Shown here piece after piece: positions 16,038-22,782 of a DNA stretch of 30,497 nt. The stretch's first letter is position 1. Each line of letters starts with the position of its first letter. The translations under genes and the position numbers were made by a program. The notes below the pieces were generated by a model, which saw only the letters and a program-made list of their open reading frames with translations, was not told where the DNA came from and ran no database searches. Source of the DNA: Acidobacteriota bacterium (lineage in GTDB: Bacteria; Acidobacteriota; Terriglobia; Terriglobales; Acidobacteriaceae); NCBI GenBank assembly GCA_021778315.1, contig JAJYCQ010000021.1, forward strand, positions 1 through 30,497, written 5' to 3'.

Positions 16038-16728
16038 AGACAAAATTGTCGCGCTCGACGATCTCGCCGACCGACACCTCAATGCTACCGGACTTGCCGC
16101 CCGAAGGTGCCCCGCTTGCGTCGAAAAAGCACGGCCCGGCGCTCACGAACGTGTGGAACTCCCCGCGCTCCCCACATGGGTCCACCGACTCCGGCAGCTC
16201 CGCCAGCAGCGCCTCATCCAGCACCCTCCCCGCAAACCGCTTATCCAGCTTCCGAGGATCGACACACACCAGGTGAGCCCGCATCCCCGCCGCAATCATC
16301 GACCGCGCCAGCTCGTCGGTAGGAATCAGCCAGCACGGAAAGATCGGCTCGAGCCCCGTCCCCGCCATCTTCGCCACCCGGTACTCCCGTATGTCCTCCA
16401 GAAATAAATCCCCAAACGCAATCCCGTGCAGCCCCTCGGCCACCGCCCGCGCGCACACCCCGGCCATCAGCTCCTCGTACACCTCGTTCGAGCAAGGCCA
16501 CGGCAAAGGAACCTTCCACAGCGGCAGCCCCGCCGCCTCCCCCTGCCGGTCCAGCAGCTCCTCCCGGAACCCATGCATCGCCACCCGGCCGAAATGCTGG
16601 TTCACGGTCGTCAGCAAACCGACCACCTCAAACTCCGAACGGTACTCCGGACTGTCGCGCAGAAGATGCAGCGCCCAGGCGCTGTCCTTGCCTCCCGACC
16701 AGCTCAGCAGGATCGGTTTTCTGGCCAC
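16015..16728 (-). CDS. Dph6-like ATP pyrophosphatase (diphthine-ammonia ligase family)
   Basis: A 237-residue member of the PP-loop ATP pyrophosphatase family. GTG at 16728 is preferred because GGAGGG lies just upstream at the right distance; a TTG 12 nt earlier would overlap that site. The PP-loop SGGKDS (residues 11-16) sits after one beta strand. GIAFGDLFLEDIREYR (about 123-138) and the C-terminal CGERGEFHTFV are signature segments of the Dph6/MJ0570 family. In eukaryotes and archaea these enzymes amidate diphthine on EF2. Bacteria have no diphthamide, so the bacterial substrate is unknown; the chemistry (ATP to AMP plus PPi, activating a carboxylate) is likely kept. It is followed by the GH13-like gene with a 23-bp overlap and preceded by the TolC-type gene (91-bp gap). 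Confidence 0.88.
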   Translation of the reverse strand: MARKPILLSWSGGKDSAWALHLLRDSPEYRSEFEVVGLLTTVNQHFGRVAMHGFREELLDRQGEAAGLPLWKVPLPWPCSNEVYEELMAGVCARAVAEGLHGIAFGDLFLEDIREYRVAKMAGTGLEPIFPCWLIPTDELARSMIAAGMRAHLVCVDPRKLDKRFAGRVLDEALLAELPESVDPCGERGEFHTFVSAGPCFFDASGAPSGGKSGSIEVSVGEIVERDNFVYADLLPA

Positions 16729-16748
16729 AAACCCCTCCAATTCGTCGT

Positions 16749-16817
16749 GCGCATCCCGAACCTTCCCTCAGTCACGCGGCTTGCAACCCAAGACCCCGCT
16801 AAACCAGCACGAATGCA
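16749..16817 (-). repeat. 69-bp dispersed repeat, copy A
   Basis: Read on the minus strand, this stretch aligns without gaps to 22140-22208 on the plus strand with 56 of 69 identical bases by hand count. The core CGTGACTGAGGGAAGGTTCG is identical. This copy fills the gap between the TolC-type gene and the Dph6-like gene, ending 2 bp from the TolC-type stop codon. Confidence 0.75.
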
Positions 16818-16819
16818 CC

Positions 16820-18424
16820 CTATTTGCCCAGATATGCCCTGTACCGCGTCTCCACCACCCCAGTATTGCGCGCCAGCTGCAGCTTCGCTACGTTGTACTG
16901 ATACAACGACTTAACCAGCTCCGATTGAGCATTGGCCAGCGTCGCCTCCGCATCCACCACCGCCAGGTTATCGTCCACCCCCGCCGTAAACCTCTCCCGC
17001 TCATCCCCCAATTCCTGCTCCGCCAGCTCCACATTGCTCTGCGAAACCTTCACTAACTCGTTTGCTGCGTTCACATCCAGCATCGACGCCCGAATCTGAG
17101 AGTCGATCGCCACCCGCAAATCCGCCTCCCGCTGCCGCAACCCCACCAACTCCGCATTAACAACATCCAACTCCCCCCGCTGCCCCGCCTCGCGGAAAAT
17201 TGGGAACTTCAGTGACCCCACGGCACTGAAATTGCCATGGTACGGGCCCTGTGTCAGACCGATGACCCCGTAGTACCCGTTGAACGCAAGTGTAGGCAAA
17301 CGCTGGTACTTAACCGCCTTCTGCTCGCGGATCGTCAGGGCAATCTGCTCTTCCAGACTCAGGAAATCCTTGCGGTGTTCAAACGCCGTAATCTTCGCGG
17401 CATCCAAGTCCATCTCGGCGAGCTGCTCAAATGGAGCAGAATCAGTTAGTTGCAGCTTCTGACCCGCAGGAAGCCCAAGGATGCGAGCCAGCTGAATCGT
17501 GTCTTTATCCAACGTCGATTGGGCAGCAAACACCGCCTGTTCCCGTTGCTGGTACTCCACCTGCCCCCGCAACGCATCCAGGTTGGTCCCCACCCCCGCC
17601 GTATGCTTCTGGGTAGCCTGATCGAACAGCGTCTTCGCTGCCCTCTGCTGCGCCGTGGCATTGGTCAGATTCGCCTGGTCTGCGAGCACCTGCAGGTAGG
17701 CCATCCCGATCGTCAGAACAAGGTCTCCGCGGTCCGTAAGTGTATTGAGGCTAACAACTTTCGTCTCATTAGTCGTTCCACGATACAACTCATAATCCGG
17801 CAGATTGAACAGCACCTGATCGAGATGGACCGACGCCTGCGTCGTGTTGACTTTGACGATCTCAGAGAACGTATATCCCGGCGGAATCAGCCCCGTGCTC
17901 GCGAAGCCCGATAGGAACGACGGCTTGAATCCCATGGCCGCAAGGTTCAGCTCCTGCGCACTGCTTTGAGCATTGAGGCTCAGGTTCGGGATCAGCGCAT
18001 CGAGAACCCCGAGCGTGTCGCCCTTGACCGCGCGTTCATTGGCGCGGTCATACTTCAGTCGAACATTCCTCTCAAGTCCAATGGATACAGCATCATCCAG
18101 CGAGATCGGAAGTGCGTCCTGCTTGGCCAGATCAATCGGAAGGCCTCCGGGGCCAGACTGCGTTCCTGCCGGAGTAAACACAAACCCCGAACCCGCAGGC
18201 TTTGTAAGTGACTCATTCTGCGCGGCAAGAACGGCGCTAGGGGCGCTAGGAAGGGGCTTTTGCGCATACGCCTTCAGTCCTGCCGTCGCCACAGCCACAA
18301 GAAGGGCTTTCGCCGCGTAGTCAAGATAGCTCAAGTTGTCAGAAGGCGTCGTCACGTTCCTCTTAGATTGCCATGGGGGGTAAGGGGATGCGAAATCCTT
18401 CAACGCGGATCGAAAACCGGACAT
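16820..18424 (-). CDS. TolC-family outer-membrane efflux protein
   Basis: A 534-residue outer-membrane factor. The ATG at 18424 has GAGGG upstream; a GTG 24 nt earlier is possible. A hydrophobic segment (AAKALLVAVATAGLKAYAQ) ending near residue 55 works as a signal peptide with an unusually long n-region. The mature part has the two OEP repeats of TolC proteins: PISLDDAVSIGLERNVRLKYDRA opens the first, and READLRVAIDSQIRASMLDVNAANELV with ERFTAGVDDNLAVVDAEATLANAQ marks the second, each forming coiled-coil helices joined to beta-barrel strands. It should form a trimeric export channel with an inner-membrane pump and adaptor, but no RND, ABC or adaptor gene lies nearby, so its partner is encoded elsewhere. 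The gene sits between rnhA-like and Dph6-like genes on the same strand. Confidence 0.9.
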   Translation of the reverse strand: MSGFRSALKDFASPYPPWQSKRNVTTPSDNLSYLDYAAKALLVAVATAGLKAYAQKPLPSAPSAVLAAQNESLTKPAGSGFVFTPAGTQSGPGGLPIDLAKQDALPISLDDAVSIGLERNVRLKYDRANERAVKGDTLGVLDALIPNLSLNAQSSAQELNLAAMGFKPSFLSGFASTGLIPPGYTFSEIVKVNTTQASVHLDQVLFNLPDYELYRGTTNETKVVSLNTLTDRGDLVLTIGMAYLQVLADQANLTNATAQQRAAKTLFDQATQKHTAGVGTNLDALRGQVEYQQREQAVFAAQSTLDKDTIQLARILGLPAGQKLQLTDSAPFEQLAEMDLDAAKITAFEHRKDFLSLEEQIALTIREQKAVKYQRLPTLAFNGYYGVIGLTQGPYHGNFSAVGSLKFPIFREAGQRGELDVVNAELVGLRQREADLRVAIDSQIRASMLDVNAANELVKVSQSNVELAEQELGDERERFTAGVDDNLAVVDAEATLANAQSELVKSLYQYNVAKLQLARNTGVVETRYRAYLGK

Positions 18425-18484
18425 GGAGCCCTCGCCCTGCCTCGTCACTTAGGCCAAAAACCAATAAAAGCCCACAAACTGCCC

Positions 18485-19144
18485 CTATTCCGGGATGATC
18501 TTAACGAAGACTCCGTCGGGCAGAGAGGCCCCGCCGAGCAGATGAATCGTACCATTCCGGGTAAATCCGCGCAGCATCATCGCTGGTTTCGCCACTGGTT
18601 TCTCGTCCGGACTGGACGTCGTAAGGGCGGCAGGAGCAGGGGTTACGCGCAGCGGTGCCGGGGCCTCACTGGCCTGCCGTTGCCGGTTTGTGCCACGGTC
18701 CATGGCCTGATTCGCGAGTTGGTCGGCGGCCTTGTTCTTGTGACGCAGGGCGTGGCTGATCTCAAAACGATCCAGCAGTGCAATCCGACGGCGCGCCTCC
18801 TCCCAAAGTGGACGTAAATCGGGCGAATTCACCTTATATTTGCCCTGAATCTGCTTAACCATCAACTCCGAGTCGGAGACCACGCGAAGGCGGCGGTGGC
18901 CATGATCGAGCGCCCACTGGAGGCAACCGAGCAGGCCCGAATACTCGGCGAAGTTGTTGGTTCGATTGCCTAGGAACTCAGAAAGCTCCGCAAGGACGAC
19001 CCCTGCCTCATCTTGCAGGACAGCGCCGTAACCGGCGGGGCCAGGGTTGCCCCGGGCACCTCCATCGCAGTGGGCAGAGACCCAGCCAGCCTGTGTGCTG
19101 GAGTTCGTGTCGTCAGGGAAGAGTGTGGAGGAAGGTCGCGGCAT
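18485..19144 (-). CDS. Ribonuclease HI with C-terminal extension
   Basis: A 219-residue protein. The RNase H fold covers about residues 20-150 with all four acidic residues: Asp27 in HCDGGARGNPGPAGYG, Glu67 in NNFAEYSGL, Asp91 in VVSDSELMVKQIQGKY, and Asp141 in KAADQLAN. It would remove the RNA strand of RNA-DNA hybrids in the cytoplasm. The domain is of the short bacterial/archaeal kind (YpdQ-like) rather than E. coli RnhA. After a low-complexity linker (about 155-187) the last about 30 residues (RGFTRNGTIHLLGGASLPDG, then VFVKIIPE) form a separate small beta unit resembling DUF104 antitoxin-like domains. The ATG is directly preceded by GGGAGG with no spacing, and TAAACT lies 7 nt upstream, suggesting a leaderless mRNA. 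It is divergent from the sigma-factor gene. Confidence 0.9.
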   Translation of the reverse strand: MPRPSSTLFPDDTNSSTQAGWVSAHCDGGARGNPGPAGYGAVLQDEAGVVLAELSEFLGNRTNNFAEYSGLLGCLQWALDHGHRRLRVVSDSELMVKQIQGKYKVNSPDLRPLWEEARRRIALLDRFEISHALRHKNKAADQLANQAMDRGTNRQRQASEAPAPLRVTPAPAALTTSSPDEKPVAKPAMMLRGFTRNGTIHLLGGASLPDGVFVKIIPE

Positions 19145-19151
19145 CCTCCCA

Positions 19152-19157
19152 AGTTTA
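19152..19157 (-). promoter_or_regulatory. -10-like TAAACT 7 nt before the RNase HI start
   Basis: TAAACT on the minus strand ends 7 nt before the ATG at 19144. The 7 nt are TGGGAGG, so the purine-rich string abuts the ATG and cannot act as a normally spaced Shine-Dalgarno. The 15-bp palindrome at 19166-19180 lies just upstream, over the promoter spacer. Confidence 0.4.
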
Positions 19158-19165
19158 CTGCGAGA

Positions 19166-19180
19166 CGCGAAACTTTCGCG
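19166..19180. promoter_or_regulatory. 15-bp palindrome between rnhA-like and sigma genes (operator candidate)
   Basis: CGCGAAA-C-TTTCGCG is a perfect 7-bp-arm palindrome around one central base. It lies in the 111-bp divergent spacer, 22 nt from the RNase HI start and over its putative promoter. Its GAAAC and a CGTT at 19193 also loosely resemble an ECF-type -35/-10 pair (19-nt spacing, longer than usual), so autoregulation of the sigma gene is possible. Confidence 0.4.
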
Positions 19181-19232
19181 GCGAGGTGCTTACGTTTGCA
19201 AGCAGAGCTTCGTCTATCGAGGTGTAGTTACC

Positions 19233-19248
19233 CTGACTCCGGAGTCAG
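19233..19248. promoter_or_regulatory. 16-bp perfect palindrome covering the sigma-factor ribosome site
   Basis: CTGACTCCGGAGTCAG is its own reverse complement. It contains GGAG, the only Shine-Dalgarno-like string upstream of the sigma ATG at 19256. As DNA it could be a dimeric operator. As RNA it would form a 6-bp stem with a CCGG loop, partly hiding the ribosome site. Confidence 0.5.
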
Positions 19249-19255
19249 AAACAGC

Positions 19256-20023
19256 ATGAGCAGCAGCGACGCAATCGTTCTCGTTGGCGAAGGCCGACGA
19301 CGTCCCAGTCCATTCGCACTTGGTCTGCGTGAGATCATGGCAGGCGGTGCGGCAGTAAAATCAACGGTAGCGATGCCCAACGCTACCGCCCAACCCGGAA
19401 CTCGTACCAAGCTGACGACCGAGCAGATGGAAGCGCGGCAGCAACAGCGCGCCGAAGATGATGAGTTGATTCGCGCGGCGCAGAAGGGCGATCGAGAGTC
19501 GTTTGACGCCCTGGTACGACGTTACGATCGCAGTGTTCTGCGCCTTGCAATGCACGTGCTGGGCAACGAACAGGACGCGCAGGATGTTCATCAGGAGGCG
19601 TTTCTCAAGGCCTACCGCCATCTGTCGAGCTTCCGCTTTGAGTGCTCGTTTTATACGTGGCTGTACCGGATTGTGACGAACCTTTGCCTGGATCAGCTGC
19701 GCAGGCGCAAGAGCCGCCGAGAGGACCCGTCGACCGCACTCGATGGATCCGGCGAAGAGATGGATCTGCTGGCGAATCTGACCGATGGCCGAGCGAGCGC
19801 AAACCCGGCCCGGGAGTTGGAACGCAAGACCATAAACGCCGCGATTCAAGACGCGCTGAATGAGTTGACACCGCGTGAACGCACGGTCTTCGAGCTCAAG
19901 CACTACCAGGGCTTGAAGCTGAGGACGATCGGTGAGATGCTTTCGACGACCGAGGAAACAGCCAAGAACACACTGTTTCGTGCAACCAGAAAGTTGCGGG
20001 CAAAGCTCGCGGACGCAAGGTAG
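19256..20023 (+). CDS. ECF RNA polymerase sigma factor (RpoE-type)
   Basis: A 255-residue sigma-70-family factor of the ECF group. Region 2 (about 83-152) includes DALVRRYDRSVLRLAMHVLG, the ED-rich QDAQDVHQEAFLKAYR, and the -10-binding FYTWLYRIVTNLCLDQLRRR. Region 4 (about 193-250) contains the helix-turn-helix ELTPRERTVFELKHYQGLKL followed by RTIGEMLSTTEETAKNTLFR. Regions 1.1 and 3 are absent, as expected for ECF factors. It has an unusual N-terminal tail of about 65 residues; if translation starts at Met40 or Met58 this would be shorter, but the ATG at 19256 has the only ribosome-site-like GGAG (11 nt away, inside a palindrome). The anti-sigma gene follows after 103 bp, so the two are probably co-transcribed and the product is held inactive until an envelope signal arrives. 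Confidence 0.92.
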   Translation: MSSSDAIVLVGEGRRRPSPFALGLREIMAGGAAVKSTVAMPNATAQPGTRTKLTTEQMEARQQQRAEDDELIRAAQKGDRESFDALVRRYDRSVLRLAMHVLGNEQDAQDVHQEAFLKAYRHLSSFRFECSFYTWLYRIVTNLCLDQLRRRKSRREDPSTALDGSGEEMDLLANLTDGRASANPARELERKTINAAIQDALNELTPRERTVFELKHYQGLKLRTIGEMLSTTEETAKNTLFRATRKLRAKLADAR

Positions 20024-20126
20024 AGATTCGAGGTTTGATTCGGGCCATGAGTGGGCAAATAAGGCATAGACCCGCGTAAGGCTGCAGGTGCATGACAACA
20101 ATTCAGAGGCCGTAGAGGTACGCAAC

Positions 20127-21092
20127 ATGAAGTGTGAAGACGCACAACAAAACATCATCCTGGCGCAGTACGGTGAGCTTGCTGACGAGTTGCAATTTCC
20201 GCTGGAGCAGCATCTCGCGGAGTGTGAGGATTGCCGTCGCGAGTGGAATGCGCTGATGGCGCTCAACGAGGAGCTGGCGCTGATGCCGATGGTCGAGCCC
20301 TCGCCGAACCTGCTGGCTGCATCGCGGATGCGGCTCGATGAAGCACTTGATTCCATGCCGACCCGGTCAATTTCGCAGCGCTTCTTCGGCAACGCCTTTC
20401 GCTGGCTTGGCTTCCTGCAAGGCGCGCCGGCATTGGCTACGCTGCTGCTTGGTATGGGGTTTCTCGGAGGAAATGTGATTGCACGATACCAGGCAGCCCA
20501 TGTTCCGCAACTCCCGCGGCCAGTCATTCTTTCGAATACGGCCAACGGAGCTATCGCGAGCGTTTCGGGTATTGTGCAAACGCCAAACTCCAGCCTGGTG
20601 CAGGTGAACTATAACCGGCTGGTGCCGGAGACGGTGCAGGGTTCGCTCGACGATCCTCAGATTCGCCAACTGCTGTTGTTGGGTACGAAGCTTGCGACCA
20701 GCACGGACGTGCATGCGGACTCGGTGGCGCTGCTTGCGAACGAGTGCCGCGCCGGACATAGCTGCGATACCAGCGGTAGCGGTCCGAATGAGATTCGCTC
20801 CATTCTGGTGTCGTCGCTGCGCTATGACAAGAGCCCCGAGGTGCGACTGAAGGCCCTTAGCGGGCTGCAACCGTATGTAGGACAGGACGAACATGTGCGC
20901 GATGCTGTGCTGGATGCGCTAATGCATGACAAGAGTGCGGATGTGCGGACGCAGGCTATTTCGATGCTGACTCCGGTGGAGGCAGACTCCAGTGTGCGGC
21001 AGGTATTGCGGACGGTTTCGTCGCAGGATGCGAACCCTGCTATACGGAATGCGTCGTACCAGGTGCTACAGGGATCGGCCGACATCCAGTAA
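20127..21092 (+). CDS. Zinc-finger anti-sigma factor with periplasmic HEAT repeats
   Basis: A 321-residue membrane protein. The ATG at 20127 has AGAGGT 8 nt upstream. Residues 1-40 form an anti-sigma zinc finger (ZAS/zf-HC2) with Cys3, His29, Cys33 and Cys36 in the H-x3-C-x2-C pattern, which should clamp the upstream sigma factor in the cytoplasm. One transmembrane helix follows (about 98-118, APALATLLLGMGFLGGNVIA). The extracytoplasmic part has a linker and then HEAT-like helical repeats (about 225-315: SPEVRLKALSGLQPYV, VRDAVLDALMHDKSADVRTQAISML, and NPAIRNASYQVLQ). HEAT repeats are protein-binding scaffolds, so this is a plausible sensor domain. The stop overlaps the next start as TAATG, giving translational coupling to the PDZ gene. 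Confidence 0.9.
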   Translation: MKCEDAQQNIILAQYGELADELQFPLEQHLAECEDCRREWNALMALNEELALMPMVEPSPNLLAASRMRLDEALDSMPTRSISQRFFGNAFRWLGFLQGAPALATLLLGMGFLGGNVIARYQAAHVPQLPRPVILSNTANGAIASVSGIVQTPNSSLVQVNYNRLVPETVQGSLDDPQIRQLLLLGTKLATSTDVHADSVALLANECRAGHSCDTSGSGPNEIRSILVSSLRYDKSPEVRLKALSGLQPYVGQDEHVRDAVLDALMHDKSADVRTQAISMLTPVEADSSVRQVLRTVSSQDANPAIRNASYQVLQGSADIQ

Positions 21093-22123
21093 TGGGCATG
21101 CTTCGAATGGCGATGAGACCTACGAACGAATTCGGTGGGGTGGCCGGGTGGCAGCGGGCGGGCGCATTCGCTCCATGGAATGTGGGACTTGCGTGCGGGC
21201 TGGCGTTGCTTCTGGCGGTACGGACGGTGCGGGCAGAGGGGCTCGATCACAAGACTCCGGGGCAAAGTGAGAGCTTGTCGAATGGAGGGTCGCATCTGGC
21301 GTCGCCTCGGGGAATTCCGCCTCATGCGCATGGATATCTTGGGATTCTGTTTCAGGACTTGAGCGATAAGCAGCTTTCTTCTCTTCACTTAGCGGGGGGC
21401 CGCGGGGTTGAGGTGATGATGGTGGATCATGATGGGCCGGCGGGGAAGGCGGGGCTGCGGACGCATGATGTGATTGTGAGTTTGAATGGGCAGATGATTA
21501 GCAGCGCGGACGGGCTTCGGCGGATGATTCATGACGCTGGGGTGGGGACGGCGGTCACCCTGGCGGTGATACGGGGAGGCAAGCAAGTCACTGTAAACGC
21601 ACAACTTGCGTACCGCGGGGAGGTAGAGAGGGAGGCCCTGGCGAGGATGGCTGAGCCGGATCGGCTGACGGATGAGGGAGATCCTGTGGTGGGTGGGGCG
21701 GTGGCAGGGTATGAGGTGCCGCAGGCGGCTGTGGGCGGGTCGTCCAAGGGGCATGGATTTTTATTGCAAATGATACATAACACGCCGTTTACCGGGATCG
21801 CTCTGGAGGCGATGGAGCCTCAGTTGGCGGAGTATTTCGGGTCGTCGACGGGTGGGGGGCTACTGGTGGAGACGGTGGTGGCGAATAGTCCGGGGGCGGG
21901 GGCTGGAATTCGCGCGGGGGATGTGGTACTTCGTGTTGATTCTATTGTGGTTAGATCTACCGCAGACTGGGTGAAGCGGTTGCATGAGGGCAAGGGGCGT
22001 GGGTTGGTGCTGACGGTGCTGCGGGACAAGCATGAGCAGACGATCACGTTGATTCCAGAGGCGAAACGGCACTCCGAGGTGGAGTGGCCGGAGATTCGGT
22101 GCAGTCAGCCGCTGGCGGCGTGA
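21092..22123 (+). CDS. Exported protein with two PDZ domains
   Basis: A 343-residue protein whose ATG overlaps the anti-sigma stop by 1 bp. A hydrophobic segment at about 30-46 (NVGLACGLALLLAVRTVRA) ends in a possible signal-peptidase site, so the protein is periplasmic or membrane-tethered. PDZ 1 spans about 80-172 (GYLGILFQDL, then VDHDGPAGKAGLRTHDVIVS). PDZ 2 spans about 235-325 (VVANSPGAGAGIRAGDVVLR). There is no trypsin-like protease domain and no site-2 protease motif, so it is not DegP, DegS or RseP. It may present or sense peptides for the anti-sigma factor or act as an adaptor for a protease encoded elsewhere; this is inference from context. Plus-strand G richness is very marked in this gene. 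Confidence 0.85.
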   Translation: MGMLRMAMRPTNEFGGVAGWQRAGAFAPWNVGLACGLALLLAVRTVRAEGLDHKTPGQSESLSNGGSHLASPRGIPPHAHGYLGILFQDLSDKQLSSLHLAGGRGVEVMMVDHDGPAGKAGLRTHDVIVSLNGQMISSADGLRRMIHDAGVGTAVTLAVIRGGKQVTVNAQLAYRGEVEREALARMAEPDRLTDEGDPVVGGAVAGYEVPQAAVGGSSKGHGFLLQMIHNTPFTGIALEAMEPQLAEYFGSSTGGGLLVETVVANSPGAGAGIRAGDVVLRVDSIVVRSTADWVKRLHEGKGRGLVLTVLRDKHEQTITLIPEAKRHSEVEWPEIRCSQPLAA

Positions 22124-22139
22124 CCTGCGGGAAAATGAG

Positions 22140-22208
22140 TGAAATTGTGCGTGTTCAGCCGGATCTTGGGTCGCAAGTGGCGTGACTGAGGGAAGGTTCG
22201 GGACACGC
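22140..22208 (+). repeat. 69-bp dispersed repeat, copy B
   Basis: Plus-strand copy matching 16749-16817 (minus) in 56 of 69 positions, with the core CGTGACTGAGGGAAGGTTCG identical. It starts 16 bp after the PDZ gene and fills most of the convergent gap before the ferredoxin gene. The remaining gap to 22288 shows no clear terminator. Confidence 0.75.
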
Positions 22209-22288
22209 GGGGTCTGAGACGCCGGGTTTGGCGCTGGTGCGGGGGATAGAGGTCCCGAAATGGGCCGGACAGGGTGGCCGGGCGGCGG

Positions 22289-22720
22289 CTACTTTTTGAT
22301 GGCGGCGGGCTTGCCTTCCTGGACGTAGTTTTTATTCCAGGCGGGGATCTCGGCGACGTAGGTTCCGGGCTTCTCGATGACGCACTGGCAGCCGAGGCGG
22401 GAGTTGAGCTGGAGGCCGGGGGAGAGTTCGAGGCGGTCGAGCTCGAGGTCTTCGGGTTCGGAGACTCCTTCGGCACCCTTCTTGAGGAAGATGTGGCAGG
22501 TGGTGCAGGCGGCGACGCCACCGCAGGCGTGGTCGAGGAAGATGCCGTAGTTTTCGGCGACGTCGAGGAAAGACATGGGCTGGCCGTGGCCGTCGTAGGG
22601 GAGGGAGTCGAAGGGGAACTCGACGGTCTTGTTTTCGGGCTCAAAGGTGACGCGGACCATGTTGGGGGCGGGGGGCTTGGAGAGGTCGACTTCGGGGAGA
22701 GGGGTTTCTTGATCTGACAT
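22289..22720 (-). CDS. fdx: 2Fe-2S ferredoxin, ISC (adrenodoxin) type
   Basis: A 143-residue ferredoxin. The cluster ligands are Cys66, Cys72, Cys75 and Cys111, i.e. C-x5-C-x2-C-x35-C, the same spacing as E. coli Fdx (42, 48, 51, 87). The ligand loop reads ACGGVAACTTCH and the last ligand is in LGCQC. The family donates electrons during ISC iron-sulfur cluster assembly, which fits the presence of hscB and hscA in the same window, though the three are not adjacent. An N-terminal extension of about 20 residues (acidic, Pro-rich) precedes the beta-grasp fold. The start at 22720 has GGAAGAG nearby and TAAACT 9 nt upstream. The AraC-type gene ends 62 bp upstream on the same strand, so read-through is possible. 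Confidence 0.9.
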   Translation of the reverse strand: MSDQETPLPEVDLSKPPAPNMVRVTFEPENKTVEFPFDSLPYDGHGQPMSFLDVAENYGIFLDHACGGVAACTTCHIFLKKGAEGVSEPEDLELDRLELSPGLQLNSRLGCQCVIEKPGTYVAEIPAWNKNYVQEGKPAAIKK

Positions 22721-22729
22721 AGCTCTTCC

Positions 22730-22735
22730 AGTTTA
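22730..22735 (-). promoter_or_regulatory. -10-like TAAACT upstream of fdx
   Basis: TGCACA, a 16-nt spacer and TAAACT on the minus strand end 9 nt before the ATG at 22720, between the AraC-type gene and fdx. This suggests fdx has its own promoter with a very short leader. Confidence 0.35.
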
Positions 22736-22782
22736 GTTCGTGCGGGTGGGTTGTGCAGGATGGGGGTGGAGAACAGTGTGAG

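Noticed and set aside
18449..19255. Annotating a replication origin at the skew crossover
   Set aside because: I found no DnaA-box cluster, AT-rich unwinding region or dnaA/dnaN/gyrB nearby; the skew change is reported as a finding only.
22124..22288. Terminator between the convergent PDZ and fdx genes
   Set aside because: Only a 4-bp stem (GTCT/AGAC) and G-rich runs are visible; most of the gap is the dispersed 69-bp repeat.
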